NCBI GenBank assembly: GCA_036172015.1
Contig: JAVHSE010000049.1
Span: 1-11,300 of the forward strand
From: UBA7396 sp036172015
GTDB taxonomy: Bacteria; Patescibacteriota; Gracilibacteria; BD1-5; UBA6164
Reading direction: 5' to 3'
DNA: 11,300 nucleotides
Shown: one piece after another, positions 1-8,562 of the stretch
How positions within the stretch are numbered: the stretch's first letter is position 1
Layout of the letters: each line of letters begins with the position of its first letter
Position numbers and translations under genes: made by a program
The notes under the pieces: model-generated
Told to the model about the DNA's origin: nothing
Databases searched by the model: none
The model's input: only the letters and a program-made list of their open reading frames with translations

Positions 1-1389
1 TTAACTTTCAAAAAATTTATTTTTCTTTTCTATCCAAAAATTTTCTTGTCTACAAATTTTACTCATATCTTCTGGATTTTTTAAAATTGGTTTCAGAGCT
101 TCTTCCATAAAAATAGTATTTTGACTTCATTTGAAAAGTATGAGATGTTTTTTATCTGAGTTTGAAATAAAATCTTTTAAGTATTCTCATAAGATTTGAG
201 AATTTTTAAAATATTTTGCTTTTTCTACCATCGGTAAAAAATATTTTTCCATACTTTTTCAAACTACAAAAATATTTTCAGTTCTATCTTTTAGATAATG
301 AGCCAGATTTTCATGCTCTACTTTGGTATAATCTCAAAGCTCTCTCATCTCTCAAAGGCATAAAATCACTTCATATTCTGGAAATATTTTTTTACTTACT
401 TTTCAAAAATTATCAATTACTTTTTTCATGCTTTCTGGGGCAGCATTGTAGGAACTATCAATTAATATGGAATCATGTATTCATTCTAATAAACCAAATC
501 TCGAATACTGTAAAGTGAAATATATGTTTATTTTTTCTACTCAGACTACAAAGTATGATTTACGATAATATTTTTGAAATAAAAAGTCCAAAATATGAAA
601 TCAAATCGAAATATATCAAACATTTTCTTCTCATATCAAATTTGAAGTAATATTTACTCTAAAGTCCACTCTCTTATTCTTTCAGATTAATTCACCTGGT
701 ATGTTTTTTGTATGTTTACAATAAAAATCAAAGGTTGATTTTATAGTATTATTTTCGTATTTTAAATCATAATTGAGTCATAAAAGGTCTATTTTTTCAT
801 CGATAAGAGTATTATTTGTCGTGTAATAAAATGTATTTCAAAGTATTTCTTTTTCATATATTGAGGCATATTCATCATCAAAATTGAGAAAAGAAATTTT
901 TTTTGATTGCTGTAAAAGTTTATATTTTTCTTTTGCTGTATTTTCCTGATTTCAAAATTGTAATGCATGAACTCTATCAATTTTTGTAATAATTCATATA
1001 TCAGGCTTTACTATGGAAAGCAAAAAATCCATTTCTCAAATATGGTCTATTCCATACTCAAGAACTATTATATCATAGAGTTTTTTTCAATAAAAACTTA
1101 TTTGTATTGCTTTTATGATTGTTTTTATAATAGACATGATATTTGGTTCATAATCAGAAATTCCAAGTATAGAAAGACTCATTCCAAGTTCTCCATTAAA
1201 ATTCTTATTTGAAGTATAAATAATTTTGTCTTTGAGGTTTTTTTGTAATATTTCACTCACTATCATTCTACAACTTGTTTTTCCTATACTTCCAGTAATT
1301 CAAATGACAAATGGATTACATTTATTTATATAATTTCTTGCTAAAAATCAAAAAAATTGGAAATATATATTCAGAAGGGTTTGTTTCAT
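1..1389 (-). CDS. murF: MurF-like Mur ligase (UDP-MurNAc-tripeptide:D-Ala-D-Ala ligase family) lacking domain 1
   Basis: This is a 462-residue Mur ligase when TGA is read as Gly; the frame runs from ATG at 1389 to TAA at 1-3, and an in-frame TAA lies just upstream of the ATG. MurF is an ATP-dependent cytoplasmic enzyme that adds D-Ala-D-Ala to the peptidoglycan precursor. Visible signatures in order are the P-loop ITGSIGKTS (about residues 31-39), the segment EYGIDHIGEMDFLLSIVKPD matching MurF's EMG..H.GEI..L...V.PD, SSYNAAPESM matching DD.YNANP.SM, CLGEMRELG matching the LG.M.ELG motif, and a C-terminal KGSQ matching the KGS. motif. TGA encodes conserved glycines in several of these. The P-loop starts only about 30 residues from the start, whereas bacterial MurF usually has about 100 residues before it, so the N-terminal UDP-substrate domain is absent. 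A TATACT at 1409-1414 could be a -10 element; no Shine-Dalgarno site is visible. A distant Mur-ligase role other than D-Ala-D-Ala addition is possible. Confidence 0.85.
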
Positions 1390-1450
1390 ATTTTATGAAT
1401 AAAGATATAGTATACTAAATATACTTATTTTTATTTTTTTTCAAAAAGAA

Positions 1451-1484
1451 AAAACCTCACTTCTGCGAAGTGAGGTTTTTACAA
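1451..1484 (-). terminator. Strong intrinsic terminator, able to act in both directions
   Basis: A perfect 13-bp stem (1451-1463 with 1467-1479) closes on a TGC triloop and contains the GC-rich core CCTCACTTC/GAAGTGAGG. A-rich sequence on one side and T-rich on the other gives a U-tract in either direction. It follows the small minus-strand ORF that ends at 1499. It also lies inside the frame that would result if that ORF's TGA were read as glycine. Confidence 0.85.
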
Positions 1485-1498
1485 AATGTGATACAAAA

Positions 1499-1783
1499 TC
1501 AAGTCGGATACGAAACAATTTTTGCCGGAGATGGTAAGAGTTGTTTCAAAATTTTTGCTGTAGATTCACAGCCCGTCAGAATCATCTTCCGATCTCCATC
1601 GATAAATGGAGCCCCTCCGTTTTGGAGGAAATCAACCTCTACATGACGGAGACTTCGTTTCCGACAAAATTCACTAAATACTTTTCTTACTGAGAACTTG
1701 CTTTTGGAATCAATTTTGAATCCATAGACAAATACCTTTGAGGCTGTCATGTGAACAGCATTATACTCAGAAATTGAACACAT
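1499..1783 (-). CDS. Unidentified 94-residue protein, apparently ending at TGA; foreign-looking
   Basis: I do not recognise this protein. It starts at ATG 1783 with an AAGGAG Shine-Dalgarno sequence about 8 nt upstream, the only clear one in the window, and stops at TGA 1499-1501. It is basic and mixed alpha/beta in appearance (for example KVFVYGFKIDSK, LRHVEVDFLQNGGAPFIDGD), with no membrane segment or signal peptide. By my count GC is near 39%, against about 27% in neighbours. All five glycines use GGN, although neighbours use TGA for more than half of theirs. It has its own promoter and terminator, like a self-contained cassette. If table 25 applies, reading continues through the terminator hairpin to TAG at 1415-1417, giving 122 residues. 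Either the TGA is a real stop inherited from a standard-code donor, or the protein is longer than it appears. Coding status is supported by the SD, the flanking signals and the open frame, not by homology. Confidence 0.6.
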   Translation of the reverse strand: MCSISEYNAVHMTASKVFVYGFKIDSKSKFSVRKVFSEFCRKRSLRHVEVDFLQNGGAPFIDGDRKMILTGCESTAKILKQLLPSPAKIVSYPT

Positions 1784-1824
1784 TTGGTTTTCTCCTTTTT
1801 TTGTTTGTCAAAATTGACTCAGAA

Positions 1825-1852
1825 TTTTTACTTATTTTAATCAATTTGTCAA
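1825..1852 (-). promoter_or_regulatory. Sigma70-type promoter for the small 1499-1783 ORF
   Basis: On the minus strand a perfect -35 TTGACA (1847-1852) is followed after 16 nt by TAAAAA (1825-1830) as a weak -10. This lies about 40 nt upstream of the ATG. A second TTGACA (1806-1811) is too close to the start to serve as a -35 element. The -10 assignment is uncertain. Confidence 0.5.
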
Positions 1853-1853
1853 G

Positions 1854-1889
1854 TTTTATTTTATTTTTTATTTTATTTTTTATTTTATT
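1854..1889. repeat. Three perfect tandem copies of a 12-bp AT repeat
   Basis: TTTTATTTTATT occurs three times without mismatch in the spacer between the divergent small ORF and the priA-like gene, immediately upstream of the small ORF's -35 box. It may be a simple polymerase-slippage repeat or act as an UP-like A/T element for that promoter. Nothing further can be concluded from sequence alone. Confidence 0.85.
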
Positions 1890-1930
1890 CTCTTAGGGTA
1901 TATTTATTATATGTAAATAAATATAAAAAA

Positions 1931-2929
1931 ATGAAAAATCTTTATATGGTAGATCTTTGAGTTGATAAAAGTAAACAAAATTCATATATATCAAATACTT
2001 TGATTTCATATATACAAAATGCACTCAATCATCATCAAAAAACGATTTTATATATCAATAAAAGAGGAGCTTATGATTTATTTATTTGCTCGGATTGTAG
2101 TTATCTTAAAAAATGTCCTAGATGTGATATAGCTCTGAGTGTTCATAAAAATCCTGAAATACTTATGTGTCATCATTGCTCATATAGTGAAAATATTTCT
2201 TTGCATTGTGATACATGTAATGGAAGCAATCTTAAAAAAATATGAGTAGGAACCGAACAAATTGAAGAAAGTATAGCAAAAATATTTCCAAATACCACTA
2301 TATTTCGACTTGATAGTGATAATGTAGCCAATCTTACTCTCAAAAAAGAAGCTCTCCAAAATATACAAAAAGCTCAAATAATTATTGGAACAAAAATGAT
2401 AACAACTGGATTTGATTTGAAAGATATTGAAATAATAGGAGTTATTTTAATAGAACAAGAATTACAAATACCAAAATACGATACCGAAGAGAAAATGTAT
2501 TCCAATATCAAACAATTAATCGGAAGATGAGGAAGATTATGACAAGAAACAAATATTATCATTCAAACGATGGTTCCAAATAATGAAATGATAACAAATA
2601 TTATGCAACTGAATTACAAAGATTTTTTTAAAAAAACTTTACAAGAAAGAAAACTTTTTGGGTATCCACCATTTTTAGAGTTGGTAACTCTTCGATATAA
2701 AAATATCAATAAATTCAATGCCGAAAGTTTCATAAAAGATCTCAAAAATAGACTCGATAGTTATAATATTTGAGAAAAATTTGAAATCATTTGAGTAGAA
2801 AAAAGTATAAAAAGAGATAATCAATATTTTGCAAAAATTATCATAAAATGACTGAATATAAGAGATTTTTTGCAAAATATAAAAACAGATATATTGAAAA
2901 ATAAAAATCTCGTGGTTATTTTTCAATAA
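1931..2929 (+). CDS. priA: PriA-like primosomal protein, C-terminal half only (zinc module plus helicase C-terminal domain)
   Basis: This is a 332-residue frame from ATG 1931 to TAA 2927-2929. PriA is the cytoplasmic helicase that restarts stalled replication forks and loads the primosome. The alignable part begins right after the start, at YMVDLG, matching PriA's VVD.R. segment at the edge of the C-terminal helicase lobe. All eight zinc-binding cysteines are present as four CxxC pairs (53/56, 62/65, 80/83, 93/96). Then come VGTEQIEE (about 106-113), motif V as IGTKMITTGFD (152-162) and motif VI as IGRGGRLGQ (197-205), where Gly200 and Gly204 are TGA, followed by the GYPPF segment of PriA's C-terminal domain. 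The 3'-DNA-binding domain, winged helix, Walker A and DEAH box, normally some 390 residues, are missing and are not upstream. It therefore cannot hydrolyse ATP as a PriA by itself. It may be a degraded gene, the 3' half of a split or rearranged gene, or a lineage-specific short form. Preserved motifs and an intact frame argue against a decayed pseudogene. Confidence 0.85.
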
Positions 2930-2959
2930 AAAGTTTTTAACAAAAAAATATTAATATTT

Positions 2960-2987
2960 TTGCAGATCGTTTTTATTTTTATATACT
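2960..2987 (+). promoter_or_regulatory. Candidate promoter for dnaN
   Basis: TTGCAG (2960-2965), a 16-nt spacer and TATACT (2982-2987) form a reasonable sigma70 pair ending 29 nt before the dnaN ATG. The 87-bp spacer after the priA-like stop has no convincing GC-containing terminator, so dnaN could also be reached by read-through. Confidence 0.5.
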
Positions 2988-3016
2988 GAAGTTCAATTAT
3001 AATTAATATCAAAAAT

Positions 3017-4135
3017 ATGAAATTTCAAATCAAAACTACGACTTTGAAAAATGCTCTTGATATAGTAAATCATGCGACTGCGAGTATTTCTACGACTCCG
3101 ATATTAGAAAATATTCTCATAAAAGTGAATTATGCAAATATAGTTTTCACATCAAATAATTTAGAAATGGCTATAGAGTATATTGTTTCACAAGATATAA
3201 CGATAGATTTAGAATGATCTTTTTGTGTTCCATCAAAAATTTTTACTAATTATATTAATCTTTTAGAAGATGATATCGTTCATATAGAGCTTTTACATGA
3301 TAATTCCATTGAAATAGCAACGGCTTCATCTCATATCAAAATTAAATGAAATATTGCTGCTGATTTTCCTTTGATTCCAGTCGTAAAAGAATCAATTTCA
3401 TTTCATTTTAAATCAGAACTCCTCAAAAAAGCTATTGAAAAAACACTTTTCTCATCAGCAAATGGAAATATTAGACCAACATTAGCTTGAATATATGTAA
3501 ATATAGATCAAAATATAGCAAAATTTGCTACGACTGATAGCTTTCGATTGAGTGAATTCAAAGTTGATTTAGATGAAACTGTTACGGAAATTTTTTCTCA
3601 AATTATTCCAAACAAAACTGCTTTTGAACTCAGAAGTATTTTGCAAGATAAAAGAGTAATTAAAATTATTCCATGAGAAAATCAAATTGTTTTTGTTTTA
3701 GAAAATACGAAATTTTATTCAAGACTGATGAATGGAAAATTTCCAGAATACGAATGATTTTTTCCAACTCTTTATAATACCAAAGCTATTATCAATAAAT
3801 TTGATCTTATACAAGGACTTAAAAAAATTAATTTACTCAGTAAAGAAAATAATTATTCTATTAAGATGAGTTTTTCAAGTGAAACAGGAATTTTGATAGA
3901 AACTTCTCAAACTCAAATGTGAGAAGCTCAAATAAATCTCGTTTGATCAATTGAATGAGAAGAAGCTATTGTTTGACTCAATAGTGAATATTTACTCGAA
4001 GTTTTGTGAGTAATTGATGCCAATCATATATCTATTAGTTTTGAATCTCCTTTATCTCCTATTTTAATTACGGGAATATCAGAAGATAATAAAAAAGATG
4101 GATTTAAACATATTATTATGCCACTAAAGATATAA
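3017..4135 (+). CDS. dnaN: DNA polymerase III beta subunit (sliding clamp)
   Basis: A complete 372-residue clamp, typical length for the family, with ATG at 3017 and TAA at 4133-4135. It encircles DNA as a ring-shaped dimer and tethers the replicative polymerase and repair proteins. Recognisable segments are the N-terminus MKFQI then ALDIVNHATASISTTPILEN (first clamp domain), RPTLAGIYVNI and ATDSFRLSEF (second domain, matching RP.L.G and ATD..RL), the LMNGKFPEYEGFFP segment, GLNSEYLLEVL, and the C-terminal peptide MPLKI matching the usual MP.R/K end. Of the 16 glycines I count, 10 are TGA, including the conserved one in LAGIYV and the pair around EGEE. No Shine-Dalgarno site is seen before the start, only A/T-rich leader. 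A strong terminator follows, so the gene ends its own transcript. The identity is firm. Confidence 0.97.
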
Positions 4136-4151
4136 CATAAAAAGAAAGTAT

Positions 4152-4182
4152 AAAAAAAGATGTTTTGTACATCTTTTTTTTG
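4152..4182 (+). terminator. Intrinsic terminator after dnaN
   Basis: A stem AAAAAAAGATGT (4152-4163) pairs with ACATCTTTTTTT (4169-4180) over a 5-nt TTTGT loop and runs into a T-tract, 17 nt after the dnaN stop. It separates dnaN from the membrane-protein gene downstream. Confidence 0.85.
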
Positions 4183-4208
4183 TATTTCAAATAAAGTTAT
4201 GATACAAT
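4180..4208 (+). promoter_or_regulatory. Candidate promoter for the 4244-6442 membrane protein gene
   Basis: TTGTAT (4180-4185), a 17-nt spacer and TACAAT (4203-4208) resemble a sigma70 promoter and directly abut the dnaN terminator. The -10 box ends 35 nt before the ATG at 4244. Confidence 0.45.
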
Positions 4209-4243
4209 AATGAAAAGTAATTAATATTTATCTTAAAAAATAT

Positions 4244-6442
4244 ATGAAAATGCTTGAAAATATATGAATTTTTTTCACAAAAAATAAAAAAAATATAGCC
4301 TACACTCTCTTTTTTCTTATACTTTTCTTTTTTTTCAATGATTTTGCTTTTGCTGATAGTCCGACTCAAGCTATTCCTACTGAACCACCAAAACAACCAA
4401 ATTGGGTGATTGATTTAGTACAGTGAGTTTTACTTATTGCAAGTTCTCTTATATGAGTTGTAAGTATGCTTATATGACTTTTTCTTCGTCCAGAGTGGAC
4501 GAGTGGAAGTGTAATATGACTTGATACACAACTCAAAACTATTTGGATAATGATTTCAAATGTAGTTTATTTTGTATTTGCATGAATATTTATTACGATT
4601 GCTTTTATGAATATCGTTTGATGATGAGATAGTTATCAATTAAAAACAGCCATTCCAAAATTTATTATTTGAGTTTTAATTGTTCCTTTTTCTTGGTTTT
4701 TTGTTCAGTTTATACTTTCTCTTTCCAGTATACTTACCGTGGCTGTTCTCAGTCTTCCATTTGATACATTTCCTCAAATCAGCACAAAAACAATAGAATT
4801 ATGTAAAGATAATGCATATAAGTATGATATAAATGCATCAGGTTCAACAAATTTTATTAGTTGTAAAAACGGGACATCTACACCTATTACGATTGATAAT
4901 TTTTTAAAAAACAAAGATAATGGATGATTGTATCAAATCATGATGATTTATACTTATTGAGTCATGAGAATACATGAAAAATGATTATTTACTCAAAAAG
5001 AAGTGAGTAAGGTTACATGAATTAAAACTTTATTTTCACTTTGACTCAAATGAGTTTTTGATGTTTTATTTCTTATAGTGTATTGAATTTTAATGATTGC
5101 ATTATTTCTTGCATTTATGACGAGATGATTTGCACTTTGGTTTTATGCAATGTTTTCACCAATATTTTGACTTCTCTATTATTTATGAAAATGATGAAAA
5201 GAGTGATTAGGAAATGGAGCTTCTAAAAATTTTAATCTCCATGAATTTATAGCCCTTGCTTTTGTTCCTGTCTATGTTGCGGCAGCATTAGCATTTTGAT
5301 TATTATTTTTATTCACAGCTTGAGAATGATTTTCTAAAACGACATGATCTCCTCCACCTTTAGTAAACTTTAAAGGTGATGTATTTACAGTACAGTGATG
5401 AAGTATTGATTTATGACCAGTTGTAAGTGAGAAAGTTGCAAAAATAGGTGCTCCTTCACAACAGGAATTATTTGCTTGATTTGACTGATCAGTATGAGCT
5501 ATGGTACTTGAACTTCTTTGACTTGCTGTTATGTGGATGGCTGTTATGACAGCACTTCACTCATCTACTATTACAGCAAGTGTAACCGATCCAATACAGC
5601 AATTTGGAAATAGTATATGAGAACTAATTAAAAAAGCTCCAACCTATGCACCAATTCTTCCTGGAGGAATGAGTGCTCAGGGATTACAACAAATTTGAGG
5701 ACAAGCTAATACTTATTTTCAAAATAAATCAAGTGATAATGCTAGAAGTTTTATGAAAGAGCATGGTTTATTTCAAAGTACTGATAATGATAAAAGTAAT
5801 AAATCCGATACATTAGCAAGGAATATACAAAATAGTAATAATACTCAAGATTGGAAAAATTGAATGGATCATGCAAGAACATATAAAGATTATAATGATG
5901 CTAAAGAAGATCCAAAATTTAAAGAATTAATAATCGCAATATGAAATAAAGTTGCCATAAAACCTGAAGATATTAAACTTAATAATTTAAAGGATTTTGA
6001 AGATACTATGAAGTTAATTAGATCAAAAGATATAAAGCAGGTTTTAGGTATACAAGGTATTAATAATTTTTGAACTGAATTTTTTAAATGAAATACGATT
6101 TCAAGTACATCAAATCCAATAGATTCTACGCAACAGGTTATCACTGAATTACCTGAAGTTGCAAAAAAAGTACATGTAGATAGTAAAAAAATTTGAAAAG
6201 TATGAATAGAATTTCAAGCTGATAATGATTTAATTATTTCAGTTTCTGATACAAATGCAAAAAAGATTACTTTATCTGGAGATGATTTCAAAAAAATAAC
6301 TGATAATGATAAAAAATTATTAAAAGATTTATTAAAACAATCTTGAGTTAATGATCGTGGAGATATTGAAAATATTTTAAAGAAAATATTTTGAAATAGT
6401 AATGATTATAAATCAATACTCGATGAATTACTCAAACCATAA
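4244..6442 (+). CDS. Polytopic membrane protein, VirB6/TrbL-like (putative type IV secretion/conjugation channel component)
   Basis: A 732-residue frame from ATG 4244 to TAA 6440-6442. It opens with a likely signal peptide or first helix (about 18-37, ending AFA before DSPT), then a short Pro-rich stretch and hydrophobic helices at about 54-81, 100-125 and 138-172. An extracytoplasmic-looking loop with two cysteines (about 190-205) follows, then helices near 270-313, 334-360 and 416-437. A hydrophilic, Lys/Asn/Asp-rich C-terminal region of about 290 residues closes the protein. TGA glycines are very dense, as in FGLLFLFTAGEGF. The layout of helices around a central soluble loop, and the segment IAFMNIVGGGDSYQLKTAIP, remind me of VirB6/TrbL-type proteins common in CPR genomes, which form the inner-membrane channel of type IV secretion-like machines. 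That is recognition by resemblance, not a proven family match. No virB4, virD4 or pilin gene is in view. It has its own promoter and ends in a double hairpin. Confidence 0.6.
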
Positions 6443-6461
6443 AAAGCGAAGCTTTTTATGG
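6437..6461. terminator. Hairpin overlapping the membrane-protein stop codon
   Basis: A perfect 11-bp inverted repeat CCATAAAAAGC / GCTTTTTATGG (6437-6447 and 6451-6461) closes on a GAA triloop. It includes the TAA stop of the upstream gene. The core GCGAAGC is a known exceptionally stable DNA mini-hairpin. It probably works together with the next hairpin. Confidence 0.65.
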
Positions 6462-6467
6462 AAAACA

Positions 6468-6496
6468 TCCAAACACTTCGTGTTTGGAGATTTTTG
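6468..6496. terminator. Bidirectional terminator between the convergent membrane-protein and moxR genes
   Basis: TCCAAACAC (6468-6476) pairs with GTGTTTGGA (6480-6488) over a TTC triloop, followed by a T-rich tail on the plus strand; the minus strand also has a short U-run beyond it. Once the duplicated contig ends are merged, it sits between the two convergent stop codons only 54 bp apart, so it would serve both genes. Confidence 0.75.
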
Positions 6497-6689
6497 TTAT
6501 TTTACCTCAACATTATCTAAAATAATTTTAATTANNNNNNNNNNNNNNNNNNNNNNNNNNNNNNNNNNNNNNNNNNNNNNNNNNNNNNNNNNNNNNNNNN
6601 NNNNNNNNNNNNNNNNNNNNNNNNNNNNNNNNNNGTGTTTGGAGATTTTTGTTATTTTACCTCAACATTATCTAAAATAATTTTAATTA
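6480..6689. other. Assembly join: 100-N gap flanked by an exact 55-bp direct duplication
   Basis: Positions 6480-6534 and 6635-6689 are identical over 55 bases, separated by exactly 100 N (6535-6634). Both copies contain the last codons of the moxR gene. The equal ends, the round gap size and the break inside a hairpin arm point to two contigs that really overlap by 55 bp, as de Bruijn graph contigs do, and were padded instead of merged. The true spacer is probably one copy, with no missing DNA. Confidence 0.85.
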
Positions 6690-7617
6690 AACTATCAACT
6701 TCTATTTCTTCTGCTAATGCTTCATAGTTCAATATAAGCCTATGTCTTAAAACTGGATAAGCCATTTCTTTTATATCTTCTGGTATGACAAAATCTCTTC
6801 CATTCAAAAAAGCAAGTGTTTTTGCTGTTTTTAAAAGTGCAAGTGATGCTCTTGGAGAAACCGGATAAGAAATATATTGAGATATTTTTGTATTTTTCAT
6901 TCTCGTATAAAAAACTAAATTTTTAATATATACTAAAATATTTTCATCTACATAAATATTTTCTACTTTTTCTTGAATAATAAAAATATCACTTTTCTTA
7001 AAAATTTTTTCTATATTTGTATTTTCAATATTTTTAATATTTCTTAATATTTCTAATTCTTCTTCTTCAGATGGATAATCAACTACTGTTTTGAGCAAAA
7101 ATCTATCGAGTTGTGCTTCTGGAAGTTGAAAGGTTCATTCTTGTTCAATAGGATTTTGAGTCGCTAAAACGATAAACGGTAAATCAAGAGGAAAGGTAGT
7201 ATCTCAAATGCTGACTTGTTTTTCAGACATAGCTTCTAAAAGAGCTGATTGAACTTTACTAGGAGCTCTATTTATTTCATCTGCGAGTAAAAAGTTTGAA
7301 AATATTGGTCCATGTTTGATATAAAAATCATTTTTTGCTGGATTATATACATTATTTCCTATTAAATCACTCGGAAGTAAATCTGGAGTAAACTGAATTC
7401 TTTTAAAATCTAAATCTAAAGTCTTTGCTAAACTATCAACGGTTAAAGTTTTAGCTAAACCTGGAGCTCATTCAATAAGTATATGTCCACGAGAAAACAA
7501 AGCAATCAGTAAATCTCTGACTAAAATCTTTTGCCCAATAACTTTTTTTCAAATTTCTCAATAGAGTTGTTCTATATTTGAAGGTATGTTTTCTATTGTA
7601 TTTTTTTTCTCTTTCAT
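6652..7617 (-). CDS. moxR: MoxR-family AAA+ ATPase
   Basis: A 321-residue AAA+ ATPase from ATG 7617 to TAA 6652-6654. MoxR proteins are cytoplasmic ATP-driven chaperones that activate or assemble partner complexes, often with VWA-domain or DUF58 proteins. Signatures are Walker A EGAPGLAKT (residues 49-57, with the AKT variant typical of MoxR), Walker B LLADEIN (110-116), sensor-1 ATQNP (about 147-151), then EQEGTFQLPEAQLDRF, and late in the C-terminal lid the sensor-2 region SPRASLALL. Length fits the family. TGA codes at least five glycines, including Gly50 of the P-loop and the Gly of EGTF. No VWA or DUF58 gene is adjacent: downstream is the convergent membrane-protein gene and 71 bp upstream is apbE, so its client is unknown. 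It has a candidate promoter of its own. Confidence 0.93.
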
Positions 7618-7649
7618 AATAGTAATTACTAACTAAATAATTATGACTT

Positions 7650-7676
7650 ATTATAATAAAATAAAAAAAAATTCAA
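7650..7676 (-). promoter_or_regulatory. Candidate promoter for moxR
   Basis: On the minus strand TTGAAT (7671-7676), a short 15-nt spacer and a perfect TATAAT (7650-7655) precede the moxR ATG by 32 nt. The same 71-bp spacer has an AT-only hairpin (AAAAAATT/AATTTTTT) followed by T-runs just after the apbE stop, which could weakly end the upstream operon. Read-through from apbE into moxR cannot be excluded. Confidence 0.5.
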
Positions 7677-7688
7677 TGAAGAAATTTT

Positions 7689-8561
7689 TTATATATTTTT
7701 AATCATCTCTCAATTACTTAAAATAAACATATATTTTATTTTGTGTTTTCTACAAAAATTAATTCATTTCTCTTTTCACATAGCTATAACTGCTGTAGCA
7801 AGAGCATCTGACATATATCCAGCATTATCTATGATAGTGACAGAAACTAATTCGTTTTCTACTTTTTTTGAATAAGGATTCCTGATATGATGATATTTTT
7901 TCCCAGAAATTTCCCAATTTCTTAAATAAGTTCCAGAAGTAGAAATACTCGCATTTGAGATTTCTATTTCATCAATTGGTTCATCTTTTCAAAATGGGGA
8001 AGTGATACCTATTTTCCATTTTTTTTCTTGCAGATTCAATCAGCTCGCATATATATCTCAGCCCATATTCACGAGATTATTTTTATATCATTTTGAAACA
8101 AGAAATCTACTTATTTTCTCTGATAAATATCATTTTGCTATACTTCAAAAATCTATATTCATATTGGTTCATATCTCTAGAAGACTTCAATAATTTTTTA
8201 CTTTATTAAAATGAAGATCTTCATTTCATGGTAATGCTTCAAATGTATTTTCTAAAAAACTATGAGTATATCCAATTTTTCTCACATCAATAAGAGGATT
8301 AAAATATCCTTGTGTAAATATATAAACTTCTCTTGATTTATATATAAGAGATAAAAATTCTTCACTTACTTCTTGTTTTTTTTCTTTATTTAACATACTC
8401 AAAATCGAGTCATCTTTAAATCTCGAAAACTCTTGCTCAAAGGCAAGAGTTTTCTTATAACATATATTAATGATTTTATTGAGCTCATTGTTATTTTCAC
8501 ATATTATACTCAAAGAACAAATGGTACCTAAAGCTTTATAAGTATATTCAAATTTTTTCAT
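7689..8561 (-). CDS. apbE: ApbE, FAD:protein FMN transferase
   Basis: A 290-residue ApbE. The enzyme splits FAD and links FMN by a phosphoester bond to Thr/Ser in target proteins with FMN_bind domains, using Mg2+. Motifs seen are LGT (11-13), FSRFKDDSILSMLN (the S.F...S.L..LN element), GYFNPLIDV, DFGSIAKGY (from D137), NMGGDIYASG (Gly167-Gly168-Asp169, where Gly168 is TGA), ISTSGTY, YHHIRNPYS (His224, His225; the usual form is H.I.P.TG) and SDALATAVIAMG with the metal-binding pair D252 and T256. I chose ATG 8561 because it is 1 nt past the TAA of the preceding gene and precedes the conserved fold directly; ATG 8606 would overlap that gene by 44 bp and add 15 unconserved residues. Neither start gives a signal peptide or lipobox, unlike many periplasmic ApbE proteins. 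It is last in an operon whose first gene encodes a plausible substrate. Confidence 0.95.
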
Positions 8562-8562
8562 A

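Noticed and set aside
216..518. Plus-strand open frame of about 100 residues
   Set aside because: It lies antisense to the well-supported MurF-like gene and has low-complexity Phe/Leu/Tyr content; a shadow frame.
2944..2961. Perfect palindrome AAAAATATTAATATTTTT after the priA-like gene as terminator
   Set aside because: It contains only A/T pairs and is weak; such palindromes are expected by chance in this AT-rich DNA.
6402..6680. Open frame spanning the N run
   Set aside because: It exists only because the Ns were translated; the region is an assembly join.
6480..6689. Genuine biological direct repeat or insertion target duplication
   Set aside because: Exactly 55 bp around exactly 100 N, including the moxR 3' end, is better explained by overlapping contig ends.
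8002..8193. Plus-strand open frame opposite apbE
   Set aside because: Antisense to conserved ApbE motifs, with no start signals of its own.
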